In this document: one piece after another, positions 1 through 8,573 of the stretch | Layout: each line of letters opens with the position of its first letter | Numbering within the stretch: the stretch's first letter is position 1 | NCBI RefSeq assembly: GCF_900091725.1 | Contig: NZ_FMBW01000063.1 | Coordinates: 62,001-126,000, forward strand | DNA length: 64,000 nt | Reading direction: 5' to 3' | Source: Streptomyces sp. DvalAA-43 | Lineage (GTDB): Bacteria > Actinomycetota > Actinomycetes > Streptomycetales > Streptomycetaceae | Notes under the pieces: generated by a model | Databases searched by the model: none | Told to the model about the DNA's origin: nothing | Seen by the model: the letters and a program-made list of their open reading frames with translations, nothing else | Translations under genes and position numbers: made by a program

Positions 1-24
1 GGCTGCCATCGGACGCTCTCTCAT

Positions 25-62
25 CGCATACGCATACGCATACGCCTACGCATACGCATACG
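25..62. repeat. Hexanucleotide tandem repeat
   Basis: Six head-to-tail copies of CGCATA (the fourth copy reads CGCCTA) plus a trailing CG end about 69 bases upstream of the first gene's preferred start. The repeat sits where a promoter or operator would be expected. Such short arrays can vary in copy number by slippage, but this cannot be seen from one sequence. Confidence 0.85.
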
Positions 63-130
63 AACCCTGACTGCGATCAGAACAACATGTCCAGTCACGT
101 ATGGAACCACAACACTTCTGGAGGGTGATC

Positions 131-2074
131 ATGGGTGTTCAGGAAGAGGCGCGGGTGTGGGCGGATCGGTTCCCTGACCCTGTTGTGGTCCGGCAGCGAC
201 GGGGCCCGGTGCCGGACAGCCTCGTACGGCTGGCCGACGGCCTCGCCGACCAGGCGTGCCGGCAGAGGCTGGCGCGGCTGACCATGGGACCGCCCGGACA
301 CCCCGGCCTGGACGGGGCACAGGTCGTGACCGCCACCGATTACCGGCCGTACGAGTCACCGGGGATCCCCAGCTCGCCGGAGGGCGACCGTCTCTGCGCG
401 GAGTTCATGGACGCGCTGTTCAGCGACGAGGTCACCAAGAGCGTTCAGGAGAGCGGCCCGATGGCGATCCTGGCCGCCACGGACGCCGTCCGGCAGATTC
501 TGGCCCGCCCCGGCAATCCCGTGGGGAACCGGCTGGCCGCGCTCGCCGCCGCCATTCCCGCCAAGGGCGGCGAGGCCGGGCCGGTCATCGCCGAGTACGT
601 CGCGCGGCACGCCATGGACGCCACCCAGGCCGCGTTGATGGCGGTTCGTGACTATTGGGGCAGCATCAACACGTTCTGGCTCCCCCGGGGAGCCGGTGAG
701 TTCCTGGACCTGTTCGGCGCCGTGTTCATCCTCGCCAGCGCCATCGACTACGCCGGTGCCTCCGACGACTCCGGGGCGGGCGGGCGCGACCTGCATGTCA
801 AGGCCGCTGGCGAGGGGACCGTTGCCGTGGCCGGCCGCGCCGCCGACCTCGCGTTCCAGGAGACCGTCCTGACGTGTGGGGTGATGCTCGCCAAGGACGC
901 CCTGCGCGATGTCGCCGACCCGCTCCCCGACCCCCACCGGTATCTGGCCGACGCGGGCGGTGCGCCGACCCCGCACGAGTACCGGTGGGCCCGGTGGTGG
1001 GACGCGGCCATGCTGCCCTATTTCCGTCTGGGCTTCGGCTCACCGTCGTACCGGATGCTCGACGACGACGGCACCGGAACCTTCGACGCCGCTTTCCGCT
1101 GCCACCGGATCCGCCGTGCGATCGACAACTCCTACCGTTACAACGAGATCATCGGCATCCTCACCGACTACGCCCAGGAGGAAACCTGCAACGAGGCGTT
1201 GCTGGCCGTCGCCGCGGGAGGAGTCCGGGCGCTCACCGGATACGCCACGGCGTGCGCCCGAGTCGTCGATGACGTCCTGGTGTGCGACTGCGGCGAAGAC
1301 GGTCACGAGGAGGTGGCCGAGACGGCCATGGGCGCGCTGGCCTGGTATCTGGTGACCCCGCGCTACGGCGTCCGCGCCCAGCTGAGCGCGCTGTCCACCG
1401 CCGGAGGCGACTTTCAGCGGGCGTTCTCCCTGAACACGGCAGGGTCACAGTTCGGCTCGATCGCGCGGACCAGGCTGGCCGACGGAGACATGCTCCACGG
1501 CCCCGGCTGGGAACCGCTGTGGCACGAAGACGGCACACCCGAAACGCACTGGGCCGATCAACTTGCCGAACGTGCCGCACGCCGCGTCGTCACCACCGGC
1601 ACCGGCACCGCACGCGCCTGTGCCACCGCGGCGCACAAGGCCATCAGTGCCTGTGCCACGACCACGCCCGACAGGCTGCCGCAACTGGCATCCCTTTGGC
1701 GTGAGCTGTTCCTGACCGCTGCCGCCCTCACCGTCGACACCACCACCGACACCACCACCGACGATGTCGTCACCCGACTCGCCGACCTGACGGCCCGCAT
1801 CTGGGAGCACGTCATCACCGGCCCCGGAATCGCTCCCAGCCCGCCCGGCAACGCCGACGCCGTCCTGTCGATCGACACCTACCAGGCTGTCTGGGACAGC
1901 TACTCCCTGCCGCCCCGGCAGGGAATCCGCATCCGCCGAGCGTTCATCGGCACGCTGACCAGCAGCGTGGAACTCAGTGGAATCGGCCCGTGCAGCCGGC
2001 TGATCGACGGAATCGTCACCGTCCTGACACCGCAGGACCGGGACCACGCCCCCAGCCGACGCCGCCTGCCGTGA
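131..2074 (+). CDS. Unrecognised 647-aa protein, possible divergent terpene synthase-like enzyme
   Basis: No family was recognised with confidence. The ATG at 131 is preferred over an upstream in-frame ATG at 101 because GGAGGG at 120-125 lies five bases before it. The protein is soluble and rich in helix-forming residues, with no signal peptide. Around residue 338 it has NEIIGILTD, which matches the spacing of the class I terpene synthase NSE triad (N-D-x-x-S-x-x-x-E) only in degenerate form. About 73 residues later, ALAWYLVTPRYG resembles the RY region of bacterial terpene synthases. A clear DDxxD motif at the right place is not seen; Asp-rich stretches occur near residues 204-213 and 311-319. 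It is roughly twice the usual bacterial terpene synthase length. The P450 that starts 39 bases downstream would fit a terpene-oxidation pair. That is inference; the gene itself is well supported. Confidence 0.8.
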   Translation: MGVQEEARVWADRFPDPVVVRQRRGPVPDSLVRLADGLADQACRQRLARLTMGPPGHPGLDGAQVVTATDYRPYESPGIPSSPEGDRLCAEFMDALFSDEVTKSVQESGPMAILAATDAVRQILARPGNPVGNRLAALAAAIPAKGGEAGPVIAEYVARHAMDATQAALMAVRDYWGSINTFWLPRGAGEFLDLFGAVFILASAIDYAGASDDSGAGGRDLHVKAAGEGTVAVAGRAADLAFQETVLTCGVMLAKDALRDVADPLPDPHRYLADAGGAPTPHEYRWARWWDAAMLPYFRLGFGSPSYRMLDDDGTGTFDAAFRCHRIRRAIDNSYRYNEIIGILTDYAQEETCNEALLAVAAGGVRALTGYATACARVVDDVLVCDCGEDGHEEVAETAMGALAWYLVTPRYGVRAQLSALSTAGGDFQRAFSLNTAGSQFGSIARTRLADGDMLHGPGWEPLWHEDGTPETHWADQLAERAARRVVTTGTGTARACATAAHKAISACATTTPDRLPQLASLWRELFLTAAALTVDTTTDTTTDDVVTRLADLTARIWEHVITGPGIAPSPPGNADAVLSIDTYQAVWDSYSLPPRQGIRIRRAFIGTLTSSVELSGIGPCSRLIDGIVTVLTPQDRDHAPSRRRLP

Positions 2075-2113
2075 CCAAGAAGGATGCCGGCCGTTCCACG
2101 GAGGACATGTGCC

Positions 2114-3496
2114 ATGAACGAAGACCATCCCCAAGGGCAGCGTCCGGAGAACAAACGGATGTCTGATCTGCGGCCGGTCCCCCCGGCCCCCCGCGCGTGG
2201 CCTCTGATGGGCCACCTTGTGCCTTTGGTACGGGACCCGTTGGCCTTCCTGAAGTCGCTTCCCGTGCACGGGGCGTTGGTCCGCGTCCGCATGGGCCCTG
2301 TGCCGCTGGTCGTGATCTGTGATCCGGAGCTGACCCGTCAGGCCCTGGTGGACGACCGCGTCTTCGACAAGGGCGGCCCGGTGTTCGACCGCTTCCGGGA
2401 CGTCTTGGGCGACGGCCTCAGCAGCTGTCCGCACCATGCTCACCGTCGACTGCGCCGACTGGCCCAGCCTGCCTTTCATCCTGACCGTCTTCCCCGCTAC
2501 GCACGGACCATGACCGCCTGCATCCAGGAGGTGACCGGTTCCTGGACGCCCGGACGGACCCTGGACGTGCCCACCGAGATGATGTCGATCACCTCCCGGG
2601 TCACGGCCGCCACCCTGTTCTCCGAATCCCTGCCCGCAGCCGAGCTCGGACAGCTCATCGGCGACGTCAAGACCATCGCGGGCGGGGTCTTCCGGCGCAT
2701 GCTCCTGGTCCCGCCGCTGGACCGGCTCCCCACTCCGGGCAACCGTGCCCATCTGCGCGCACGCAGGCGCCTGCGTCACACCTGTGACCTGATCATCGCC
2801 GAGCGGCGCGCCGACGGCACCGACCGCGGCGACCTGCTCTCCGCCCTGGTCGCAGCGCGCGATCTTGAGGACGGCGGCCGCGGCATGACGGACGCGGAAG
2901 TCAGCGACACGATCCTCACCGTCTTCCTGGCCGGGACGGAGACGACGGCCTGCACCCTCGCCTGGGCACTGGACCTGCTGGCCCGCCACCCCGAGATCGA
3001 ACAGAGACTGCACAACGAGGTCGACACCGTCCTGCGCGGAAACCCTGCCGCGCACGCCGATCTGCCCCGCCTGCAACTGACCGAACGCATCATCACCGAA
3101 ACCCTCCGGCTGTACCCCCAGGCCTGGTTCCTCACCCGCACGGTCACGCACGACACCCACCTGGGCAGGCACCCGCTCCCCACCGGCACCAGCCTCGTCT
3201 ACAGCCCCTACCTCATCCACCACCGCCCCGACCTCTACACCGATCCCGAAACCTTCGACCCCGACCGGTGGGACCCCAGGCGCCCCCAACCTCCCCGCAG
3301 CGCCTTCATCCCCTTCGCCACCGGCGCCCGCAAGTGCATCGGCGACACCTTCGCCATCACCGAGGCCGCCCTCGCCCTCGCCACCATCACCGCCCGCTGG
3401 AGCCTGAAGCACCTGCCCGGCCGGCAACAGGTCCGCCCCGTCCTGGGAGCGTCATTCGGACCGGGCGAACTCCGGATGCGGGCAACACCTCGGTAG
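2114..3496 (+). CDS. Cytochrome P450 (class similar to terpene oxidases)
   Basis: A heme monooxygenase of about 460 residues. The I-helix motif AGTETT lies at residues 273-278, the K-helix ETLR at 329-332, and the heme-binding loop FATGARKCIG at 401-410 with the axial Cys at 408. The start at 2114 is chosen because GGAGGA at 2100-2105 precedes it by eight bases; the upstream in-frame ATG at 2084 lacks such a site. The N-terminal proline-rich segment (PPAPRAWPLMGH) and the I-helix and heme loops recall actinobacterial sesquiterpene oxidases such as the pentalenene oxidase type, but substrate cannot be read from sequence. It follows the preceding gene by 39 bases and is probably co-transcribed. 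No ferredoxin is adjacent; a ferredoxin and reductase pair is encoded at 50-51.5 kb. Confidence 0.93.
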   Translation: MNEDHPQGQRPENKRMSDLRPVPPAPRAWPLMGHLVPLVRDPLAFLKSLPVHGALVRVRMGPVPLVVICDPELTRQALVDDRVFDKGGPVFDRFRDVLGDGLSSCPHHAHRRLRRLAQPAFHPDRLPRYARTMTACIQEVTGSWTPGRTLDVPTEMMSITSRVTAATLFSESLPAAELGQLIGDVKTIAGGVFRRMLLVPPLDRLPTPGNRAHLRARRRLRHTCDLIIAERRADGTDRGDLLSALVAARDLEDGGRGMTDAEVSDTILTVFLAGTETTACTLAWALDLLARHPEIEQRLHNEVDTVLRGNPAAHADLPRLQLTERIITETLRLYPQAWFLTRTVTHDTHLGRHPLPTGTSLVYSPYLIHHRPDLYTDPETFDPDRWDPRRPQPPRSAFIPFATGARKCIGDTFAITEAALALATITARWSLKHLPGRQQVRPVLGASFGPGELRMRATPR

Positions 3497-3540
3497 CGGC
3501 TTCGGAGCGCGGTTCGGGGCGAAGACGGAGTCGATCCGAT

Positions 3541-3597
3541 GTGGCCACCACGCCTCCCTGAGGCTTCAGCTCATTCCGGGAGTCCTGCGGTGGCCAC
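3541..3597. terminator. Probable convergent terminator
   Basis: A nine-base inverted repeat GTGGCCACC (3541-3549) and GGTGGCCAC (3589-3597) encloses a smaller nested pair CTCCC (3554-3558) and GGGAG (3578-3582). It lies between the convergent P450 and DUF4232 genes. There is no U-run, as is common in high-G+C actinobacteria. Confidence 0.5.
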
Positions 3598-3634
3598 CAG
3601 CGAGCCGAAGGGAAGCCAGTGGCTGTCCGGTCGG

Positions 3635-4177
3635 TCAGAGCCCGACCGGGTTGAGGTAGGTGGCCGGGTGGGTGGCGCCGTCCTGCTTGAGGATCTGGCC
3701 GCCGAACGGCCACTTCAGGGTGAAGTGCTTCGTCTCGTTCGGCGGGGTGACCAGGAACTTCGCCGGAACGAACTTCTCCTTCTGCGGCGTGGACCTGGCC
3801 ACCGGGAGCAGGGTGATGCTGAAGTCCACCGTGTCCCCCTGCTCCAGGATCATCTTCACGGGCTTCTTGGAGGAGCGTGCCAGCGACCAGGTGCCGTCGG
3901 TCTTCTGAGCGCCGATCATGTCGACACCGGCGAAGCCGGACAGGGTGCAGGTGCGCTTGCTCCGGTTGGTGAACCAGATGTACGCCTGGGTCTGCTTCTC
4001 GGTCTGCTCCATCTCCGGCTTCGCGTCATCCCCCATGGCGAAGCCGGCCTTCAGGTCGGCGGTGTGGCAGCGGGTCGGCCCGGCTTTGGCGGAAGCGGCC
4101 GAGGCCGGGATGGCGGTAGCGGCAGTACCGGCGACGACGACGGCCGCAAGGGCCACAGCAGTCAGCTTGCTCTTCAT
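3635..4177 (-). CDS. Secreted DUF4232-type protein
   Basis: A 180-aa protein with a clear Sec signal peptide: MKSKLT, a hydrophobic stretch, then a cleavage site near ASAASA. The mature part resembles the DUF4232 family of actinobacterial exported proteins: two spaced cysteines (TRCHTADL and TCTLSG), an early AYIWFTNRS strand, and a beta-rich body. Function of the family is unknown. GAGGGGAA lies about 12 bases before the ATG. The gene is monocistronic, facing the P450. An upstream extension of the frame is possible but would bury the signal peptide. Confidence 0.85.
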   Translation of the reverse strand: MKSKLTAVALAAVVVAGTAATAIPASAASAKAGPTRCHTADLKAGFAMGDDAKPEMEQTEKQTQAYIWFTNRSKRTCTLSGFAGVDMIGAQKTDGTWSLARSSKKPVKMILEQGDTVDFSITLLPVARSTPQKEKFVPAKFLVTPPNETKHFTLKWPFGGQILKQDGATHPATYLNPVGL

Positions 4178-4605
4178 GAAGTTTCGCGTTCCCCTCGCAT
4201 ACGAATCGGCGCGCGAAGTCAGCGCGCGCCTACGCACCTGAAGATGCGCAACGCCCCAGGGAGGTTCGGTGTGCCGGAGAACCTTTTTCCGACAGCCAGG
4301 CTCCTCGCTGCGCCCGCGTACGGGCGTCGCGTCCACGTGCACCGCCATGGCGTCGCAGCCTCGTCCCCGGCACGGGCACCCGTCCATGCGGACAGGGAGG
4401 AATGGACGCCATGGAAGGCAACCGGGGGCCGCTCACCCACGCGGCCCGCCTTGCGCAGGGCACGGCACGTGTCATGGCTCCACAAGACAGTGGAGGCATC
4501 AGGCATGCCGTGATCCTGTGGACGGGGACTGCCATCAGCCTTCCGCGGTGACTGCGGCTGAGGGACGGAGTTCGGGAAGGGCGCCCTCGCGGAGCAGGAC
4601 CTGGT
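4178..4605. other. Intergenic region, no gene seen
   Basis: About 430 bases upstream of the DUF4232 gene and downstream of the ADP-ribosylglycohydrolase gene. It should hold the DUF4232 promoter. Open frames here have no supporting ribosome site or recognisable protein. Confidence 0.6.
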
Positions 4606-5544
4606 TCAGCTTCCGAGGCGGTGTGCGAGGTGGAGGAGATCTGCCAGGTGCAGCACGCGTCCGTCGAAGCCCGGGAGGGGGACATGGAGCGGCTGGGTCC
4701 AGTGGGCGGGTATGGCGTCCAGCCCGTAGTACGCCCCCGCGAGGCCTCCGGTCACCGCGGCGACTGTGTCCGTGTCACCGCCGAGGTCGATTGCCGCGCG
4801 TATCGCGTCTTCGAAGCTGGTAGTGGTGCGCAGGGCCCAGACGGCGGAGCCCAGGCAGGGCCAGACGGCACCGTTGAACTCGGTCGCCCGATCGGGATGC
4901 CAGTCGGGCGCGAGGACGGTGGCGTAGCGGGCGCGGTGCTCGGGGTGGACGAGAGCCAGGATGTCCGGGAGCGTGGGGAGAGGGTCGGTGCCCTCGAACG
5001 TGACGCGGATGAGTTCGTGGAAGATCGCGGTGCCCTCCCAGGCCGCGCGGTCACCGTGGGTGAGGGCGGCGATGCGGCGGGCAGCGTCCATGGTGGCTTC
5101 CTGGCCGGCGGCAGCGAAGTGGGCCGCAGAGGTCGATGCCCGCATCAAGGAGCCGTTCCCCGCCGCTCGTTGGTTGACCTGGAAATGGATCGCGGCGGCG
5201 AGGTCCCAGGGCATGCCGTTGGTCAGGACGTCTTCGGTCTGCAGGCCGATGTCCTTCGGCTCCGATGCTGCCCACCGCTGGAAGCGGGTGAAGATGTCCG
5301 GCAGATCCAGTTCGCCCCGCTCCAGCAACGACTGCGCGACCAGGACGGCCATCTGCGTGTCGTCAGTGGCCTCGCCGGGGTCCCAGCCACCACCTCCGCA
5401 CATCTCACCACCGGCACCAGGCGCCGGAAACCGTGCGGAGAACGCACCCTGGGGACCGAACTCGAAGGGGCCGCCCAAGGCGTCACCCACCGCTGAGCCG
5501 ACGACCACGCCGGCGACCCGCTGAATCCGCCTCATCTGCCTCAT
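4606..5544 (-). CDS. ADP-ribosylglycohydrolase family protein (DraG-like)
   Basis: A 312-aa cytosolic hydrolase of the family that removes ADP-ribose from proteins or small molecules using a di-magnesium centre. Visible family signatures are the N-terminal GSAVGDALGGPFEF, the metal-binding TDDTQMA near residue 60, an NGSLMR loop near residue 130, and the C-terminal metal motif GGDTDT followed by VAAVTGGLAGAYYG. The length and order of motifs are normal. The first ATG at 5544 was kept although no strong Shine-Dalgarno site is visible; an internal start a few codons later is possible. Its neighbours give no clue to the target. Confidence 0.92.
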   Translation of the reverse strand: MRQMRRIQRVAGVVVGSAVGDALGGPFEFGPQGAFSARFPAPGAGGEMCGGGGWDPGEATDDTQMAVLVAQSLLERGELDLPDIFTRFQRWAASEPKDIGLQTEDVLTNGMPWDLAAAIHFQVNQRAAGNGSLMRASTSAAHFAAAGQEATMDAARRIAALTHGDRAAWEGTAIFHELIRVTFEGTDPLPTLPDILALVHPEHRARYATVLAPDWHPDRATEFNGAVWPCLGSAVWALRTTTSFEDAIRAAIDLGGDTDTVAAVTGGLAGAYYGLDAIPAHWTQPLHVPLPGFDGRVLHLADLLHLAHRLGS

Positions 5545-5721
5545 CCGCGCAGGTTAGCTGTGCCGCACCGACGGCCGCGCCTGACAGAGGTCGCGATGTC
5601 CTCGTCGGCAGGACGACGAGGCCGAGCGTTGCCGGGGTGTTCACAACGGCTTTGCGTGGGCGGAACGCGGCTCGGCGCAGAACTCCGCATGTTCTCGGCC
5701 CCACCGTGCGAGGATCCGCCG

Positions 5722-5973
5722 ATGCCCTCACCTCTGGACGTCCCCCTTCCCGCATCCGCCGAGATCGAGGCACTGCTCACGGCCTCCGTCGGCGCCCGGG
5801 CCACCATCGAGCGCATCGAGCCGCTGCACCATCCCCGGGTGCTGCGCGCCCACCTGGCGGAGGTGGCCGGGCTCCCCGGCACGGTCGTCGTGAGATGCCG
5901 CCGCCCCGGGGGATACGGTCTCCGCTCCAGCGTGGAGCCGCCGATCATCCGCAGTGGTTCGGGGCTCGGGTGA
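5722..5973 (+). pseudogene. Truncated N-terminus of an aminoglycoside-phosphotransferase-like kinase
   Basis: An 83-aa open frame starting at ATG 5722. The first 65 residues look like the N-lobe beginning of an APH/choline-kinase type enzyme: a helix (EIEALLTASVG), a strand (ATIERIEPL), then HLAEVAGLPGTVVVRC where the ATP-binding lysine strand (VVVK) would be; here the position is arginine. The reading frame then ends, so the catalytic lobe is absent. This is most likely a gene remnant. It could also be an unrelated small ORF. Confidence 0.4.
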
Positions 5974-6087
5974 GTTCGCGGCCGGCCGGCCGGGACGCTT
6001 GTCTGCGAGCTCCTGCTCCAGTGTGGTGGTGCGGCGCTGGAGCTGGTGGCGCTACGGCTGGTCGATGGCGCACCGCCGGGTCCCCTG

Positions 6088-7254
6088 CTACGGGTGCAGC
6101 ACGACCTTCGTGAAACCCTCGATCCGCTTGTCGAACTTGTCGTACGCCGACGGCGCCTGGTCCAGGGGCAGTTCGTGCGAGACGACGAAGCTCGGCTGAG
6201 CCCGGCCCTCGATGATCATGTCGCGCAGGTACCGGTTGTAGCGCTTCACGTTGCACTGCCCCGTACCCATGCGCAGGCCCTTCTCGAAGAGCTTGCCGAT
6301 CGAGACGAGCAGCATGCCGTGCTTGGCCTGCTCGTCGGGGCCGCCGGGGTCGGACGGAACGTAGAGGCCCGGCACGCCGAGCGCTCCGGTGGCCCGGACC
6401 GTGCCGACGAGCGAGTTCAGGACTGTCGCCGGTTCCTCGTGGTCGGTGCCGCGCGCCGACGCCTGGTAGCCGACGGCGTCGATGCCCTTGTCCGTGCCGA
6501 TGCCTTCGGTCTGCTCCTTGATCTGCTCCACGGGGTCGCCCTCGGCGAAGTTGACCGGAATCGCACCGATCTCCCGGGCCTTTTCCAGCCGCTCGGGGAC
6601 CCGGTCCACGACGAAGACCTTCTTCGCGCCGCGCAACAGGGCCGAGTAGGCGGCCATGAGTCCGACCGGCCCGCCACCGTACACGGCGACGCTCTCACCT
6701 GGTCGGACCCCGGCGAGTTCACAGCCGTGGTAGCCGGTGGGGAAGATGTCGGCAAGCAGCATGAAGTCGGTCTCGTGCTCTTTTCCTGGCGGCAGCTTCA
6801 GACAGTTGAAGTCGGCGTACGGAACGCGCAGGTATTCTGCCTGGCCGCCTGGCCAGGGCCCCATGGCGACATATCCGTATGCACCTCCCGCAAAGCCAGG
6901 ATTGACGGTCTGACAGAATCCAGTGAATCCCTCGACGCAATTGTCGCAGAACCCGCAGGCGACGTTGAAGGGCATGACCACGCGGTCGCCCGCCTTGAGC
7001 GAGGTGACGCCCTGACCGGTTTCCTCGATGATCCCCATGTTCTCGTGGCCGAAGACGATGCCTGGTTCGGCTGCGGTGCGGCCCTCGTACATGTGCAGGT
7101 CCGAGCCGCATATCGCGGTGGACGTGATCTTTACGATCACGTCGTTCGGATGCTGGATCCTGGGCTTTTCGACGTCTTCGACCGCCACGGTGAACGGTTC
7201 TTTGTATACGACGGCCTTCATGGCTGCCACCTCTTTGTATACGACGGCCTTCAT
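6088..7254 (-). CDS. fdhA: Glutathione-independent formaldehyde dehydrogenase, zinc/NAD type
   Basis: A medium-chain zinc alcohol dehydrogenase of the formaldehyde-dehydrogenase subgroup (Pseudomonas FdhA type), which oxidises formaldehyde with NAD and needs no glutathione. Seen directly: ICGSDLHMYEG with the catalytic zinc Cys, GHENMG, the structural zinc loop CGFCDNCVEGFTGFC, and the NAD-binding YGGGPVGLMAAY. The C-terminus ends at the usual place (EGFTKVVLHP). The start is unusual. Two in-frame ATGs, at 7254 and 7221, each carry the same preceding GAGGTGGCAGCC because 33 bases have been duplicated. The inner ATG gives the family's usual N-terminus (MKAVVYKEPF); the outer adds 11 residues. 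The gene is divergent from a small ORF. Confidence 0.95.
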   Translation of the reverse strand: MKAVVYKEVAAMKAVVYKEPFTVAVEDVEKPRIQHPNDVIVKITSTAICGSDLHMYEGRTAAEPGIVFGHENMGIIEETGQGVTSLKAGDRVVMPFNVACGFCDNCVEGFTGFCQTVNPGFAGGAYGYVAMGPWPGGQAEYLRVPYADFNCLKLPPGKEHETDFMLLADIFPTGYHGCELAGVRPGESVAVYGGGPVGLMAAYSALLRGAKKVFVVDRVPERLEKAREIGAIPVNFAEGDPVEQIKEQTEGIGTDKGIDAVGYQASARGTDHEEPATVLNSLVGTVRATGALGVPGLYVPSDPGGPDEQAKHGMLLVSIGKLFEKGLRMGTGQCNVKRYNRYLRDMIIEGRAQPSFVVSHELPLDQAPSAYDKFDKRIEGFTKVVLHP

Positions 7255-7264
7255 GGCTGCCACC
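7199..7264. repeat. 33-bp tandem duplication over the fdhA translation start
   Basis: Two identical 33-base copies (7199-7231 and 7232-7264). Each contains the ATG, the preceding GAGGTGG ribosome site and the first codons of fdhA. As 33 is divisible by three, the frame is kept and two start sites exist in series. Confidence 0.95.
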
Positions 7265-7434
7265 TCCGCTCGGCGCTGCACGCTTTTCCACCCGCCCCCG
7301 ACTGCTGTATTTCGCGTGACCCATCTCTCATGATTCTCCGGCTTGAACCGATGGACAACCCGGTAATATCGCGATGAATGGATGAATATCCACTGCCCTG
7401 GCATCGCACCGAAATCGAAAAGGGAGAGCGCACA

Positions 7435-7626
7435 GTGGCTGCACAACGCCTCGGGACCCTGCTCGTCCCCGTGCCCGGCCTGTCCGGCACCACGTACCCG
7501 CCGGGAACGACGGTGACTGTCCGCGGTCGCGGCGCGACTGTCGATGCCTTCATCAACGGCGACTGGCTACCGCTGTCGTGGTGGGAATTCTCCGACGGCC
7601 TCCGCGAGGACATCGCCGACCGCTGA
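7435..7626 (+). CDS. Small hypothetical protein
   Basis: A 63-aa protein starting with GTG at 7435, nine bases after GGGAG. A longer form from ATG 7378 (82 aa) lacks a ribosome site. The sequence has beta-strand-like segments (GTTVTVRGRGATVDAFIN) and an aromatic DWLPLSWWEF patch, suggesting a small folded domain, but I do not recognise the family. It is divergent from fdhA and followed two bases later by a strong terminator hairpin. Confidence 0.55.
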   Translation: MAAQRLGTLLVPVPGLSGTTYPPGTTVTVRGRGATVDAFINGDWLPLSWWEFSDGLREDIADR

Positions 7627-7627
7627 T

Positions 7628-7655
7628 GCCGGTGCGGACGGTGGTCCGCACCGGC
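7628..7655. terminator. Hairpin terminator
   Basis: Perfect 12-bp stem (7628-7639 with 7644-7655) and a GGTG loop, placed between the small plus-strand gene and the end of the minus-strand ABC permease gene. It probably works in both directions. Confidence 0.85.
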
Positions 7656-7670
7656 TCCTCTGACTCCTGA

Positions 7671-8570
7671 TCATTCATCGATGCCGGAGCGCTCCGCGCC
7701 CGCGACGATGTGGCGCTGGAGTACCAGGAAGACCACCAGCAGGGGCAGGATCGACACGGCGGCCGCGATGAACAGCTCGTGCAGGTTGACCGTCTGCGCC
7801 GTGGTGAAGGTGGCGAGGGCCACCTGCACGGTCCAGGCGTCGCGCTGCTGGCCGATCACCAGGGGCCAGAGGAACGAGTTCCACGAGCCGATGAAGACGA
7901 TCGCCCCGACGGCGGCGAAGACCGGCCGTGTGTTGGGGACGACGATCCGCCAGTACGTACGCCAGTGGCCGAGCCCGTCCACCCTGGCCGCGTCCTCCAG
8001 CTCCCGGGGAAAGCCGAGGAAGTACTGCCGGAAGAGGAAGGCCGCGAACGCGCTGAAGAGGGTGGGGACGATCAGTCCGCGCAGGGTGGAGATCCAGCCC
8101 AGCGACGACACGAGGACGAAGCTCGGGACGAAAGTGACGGCGGACGGGATCATCAGGGTGACCAGGAACGCGTAGAAGACCTGGCTCGCATACGGATACG
8201 CGATGCGGGCCAGCCCGTATCCGGCCATCGAGGCGAGCAGCAGGGTGCCGGCGGTCGTGAGGACGGCGATCACGGCCGAATTCCACAGGGCGTGCAGCAT
8301 GGGGACACTGCTGTCGTCGAACAGTTCCCGCAGGTTGCCCCACTGGAGGCTGCGCGGGAAGAACGTCCAGTCCGCCCCGGTGATGTCCGCTTCGGTGGCC
8401 AGGCCGTTGCGCACCAGCAGGTAGAACGGGACGAGGAAGAGCACGGCGAGCGCGATGAGCAGCACGAGCCGCAGTCCGCGCGCGAGCCGCCGGAAGGCAT
8501 GGGCCGTGGAGAGCCCCGTCGGTAGATCCATCCGTCGATCCGTCGGTTGATCCGTCGAGCGCTGTCGCAT
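7671..8570 (-). CDS. Carbohydrate ABC transporter permease (MalG-like)
   Basis: A 299-aa inner-membrane permease of the sugar ABC importer type. About six transmembrane helices are visible, starting with LRLVLLIALAVLFLVPFYLL, and the EAA coupling loop reads EDAARVDGLGHWRTYWRIVVP near residue 200, where it docks with the ATPase. The gene starts three bases after the stop of the partner permease, so the two are translated together. The ATPase is not encoded here; in streptomycetes many such importers share the MsiK ATPase encoded elsewhere. Substrate unknown, probably an oligosaccharide. Confidence 0.93.
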   Translation of the reverse strand: MRQRSTDQPTDRRMDLPTGLSTAHAFRRLARGLRLVLLIALAVLFLVPFYLLVRNGLATEADITGADWTFFPRSLQWGNLRELFDDSSVPMLHALWNSAVIAVLTTAGTLLLASMAGYGLARIAYPYASQVFYAFLVTLMIPSAVTFVPSFVLVSSLGWISTLRGLIVPTLFSAFAAFLFRQYFLGFPRELEDAARVDGLGHWRTYWRIVVPNTRPVFAAVGAIVFIGSWNSFLWPLVIGQQRDAWTVQVALATFTTAQTVNLHELFIAAAVSILPLLVVFLVLQRHIVAGAERSGIDE

Positions 8571-8573
8571 ACG

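Noticed and set aside
25..62. Hexanucleotide repeat as a CRISPR array
   Set aside because: Units are contiguous with no spacers and no cas genes are present.
1445..3427. 660-codon minus-strand frame
   Set aside because: Antisense to the P450 and its neighbour, Gly/Asp/Val-rich with no recognisable motif.
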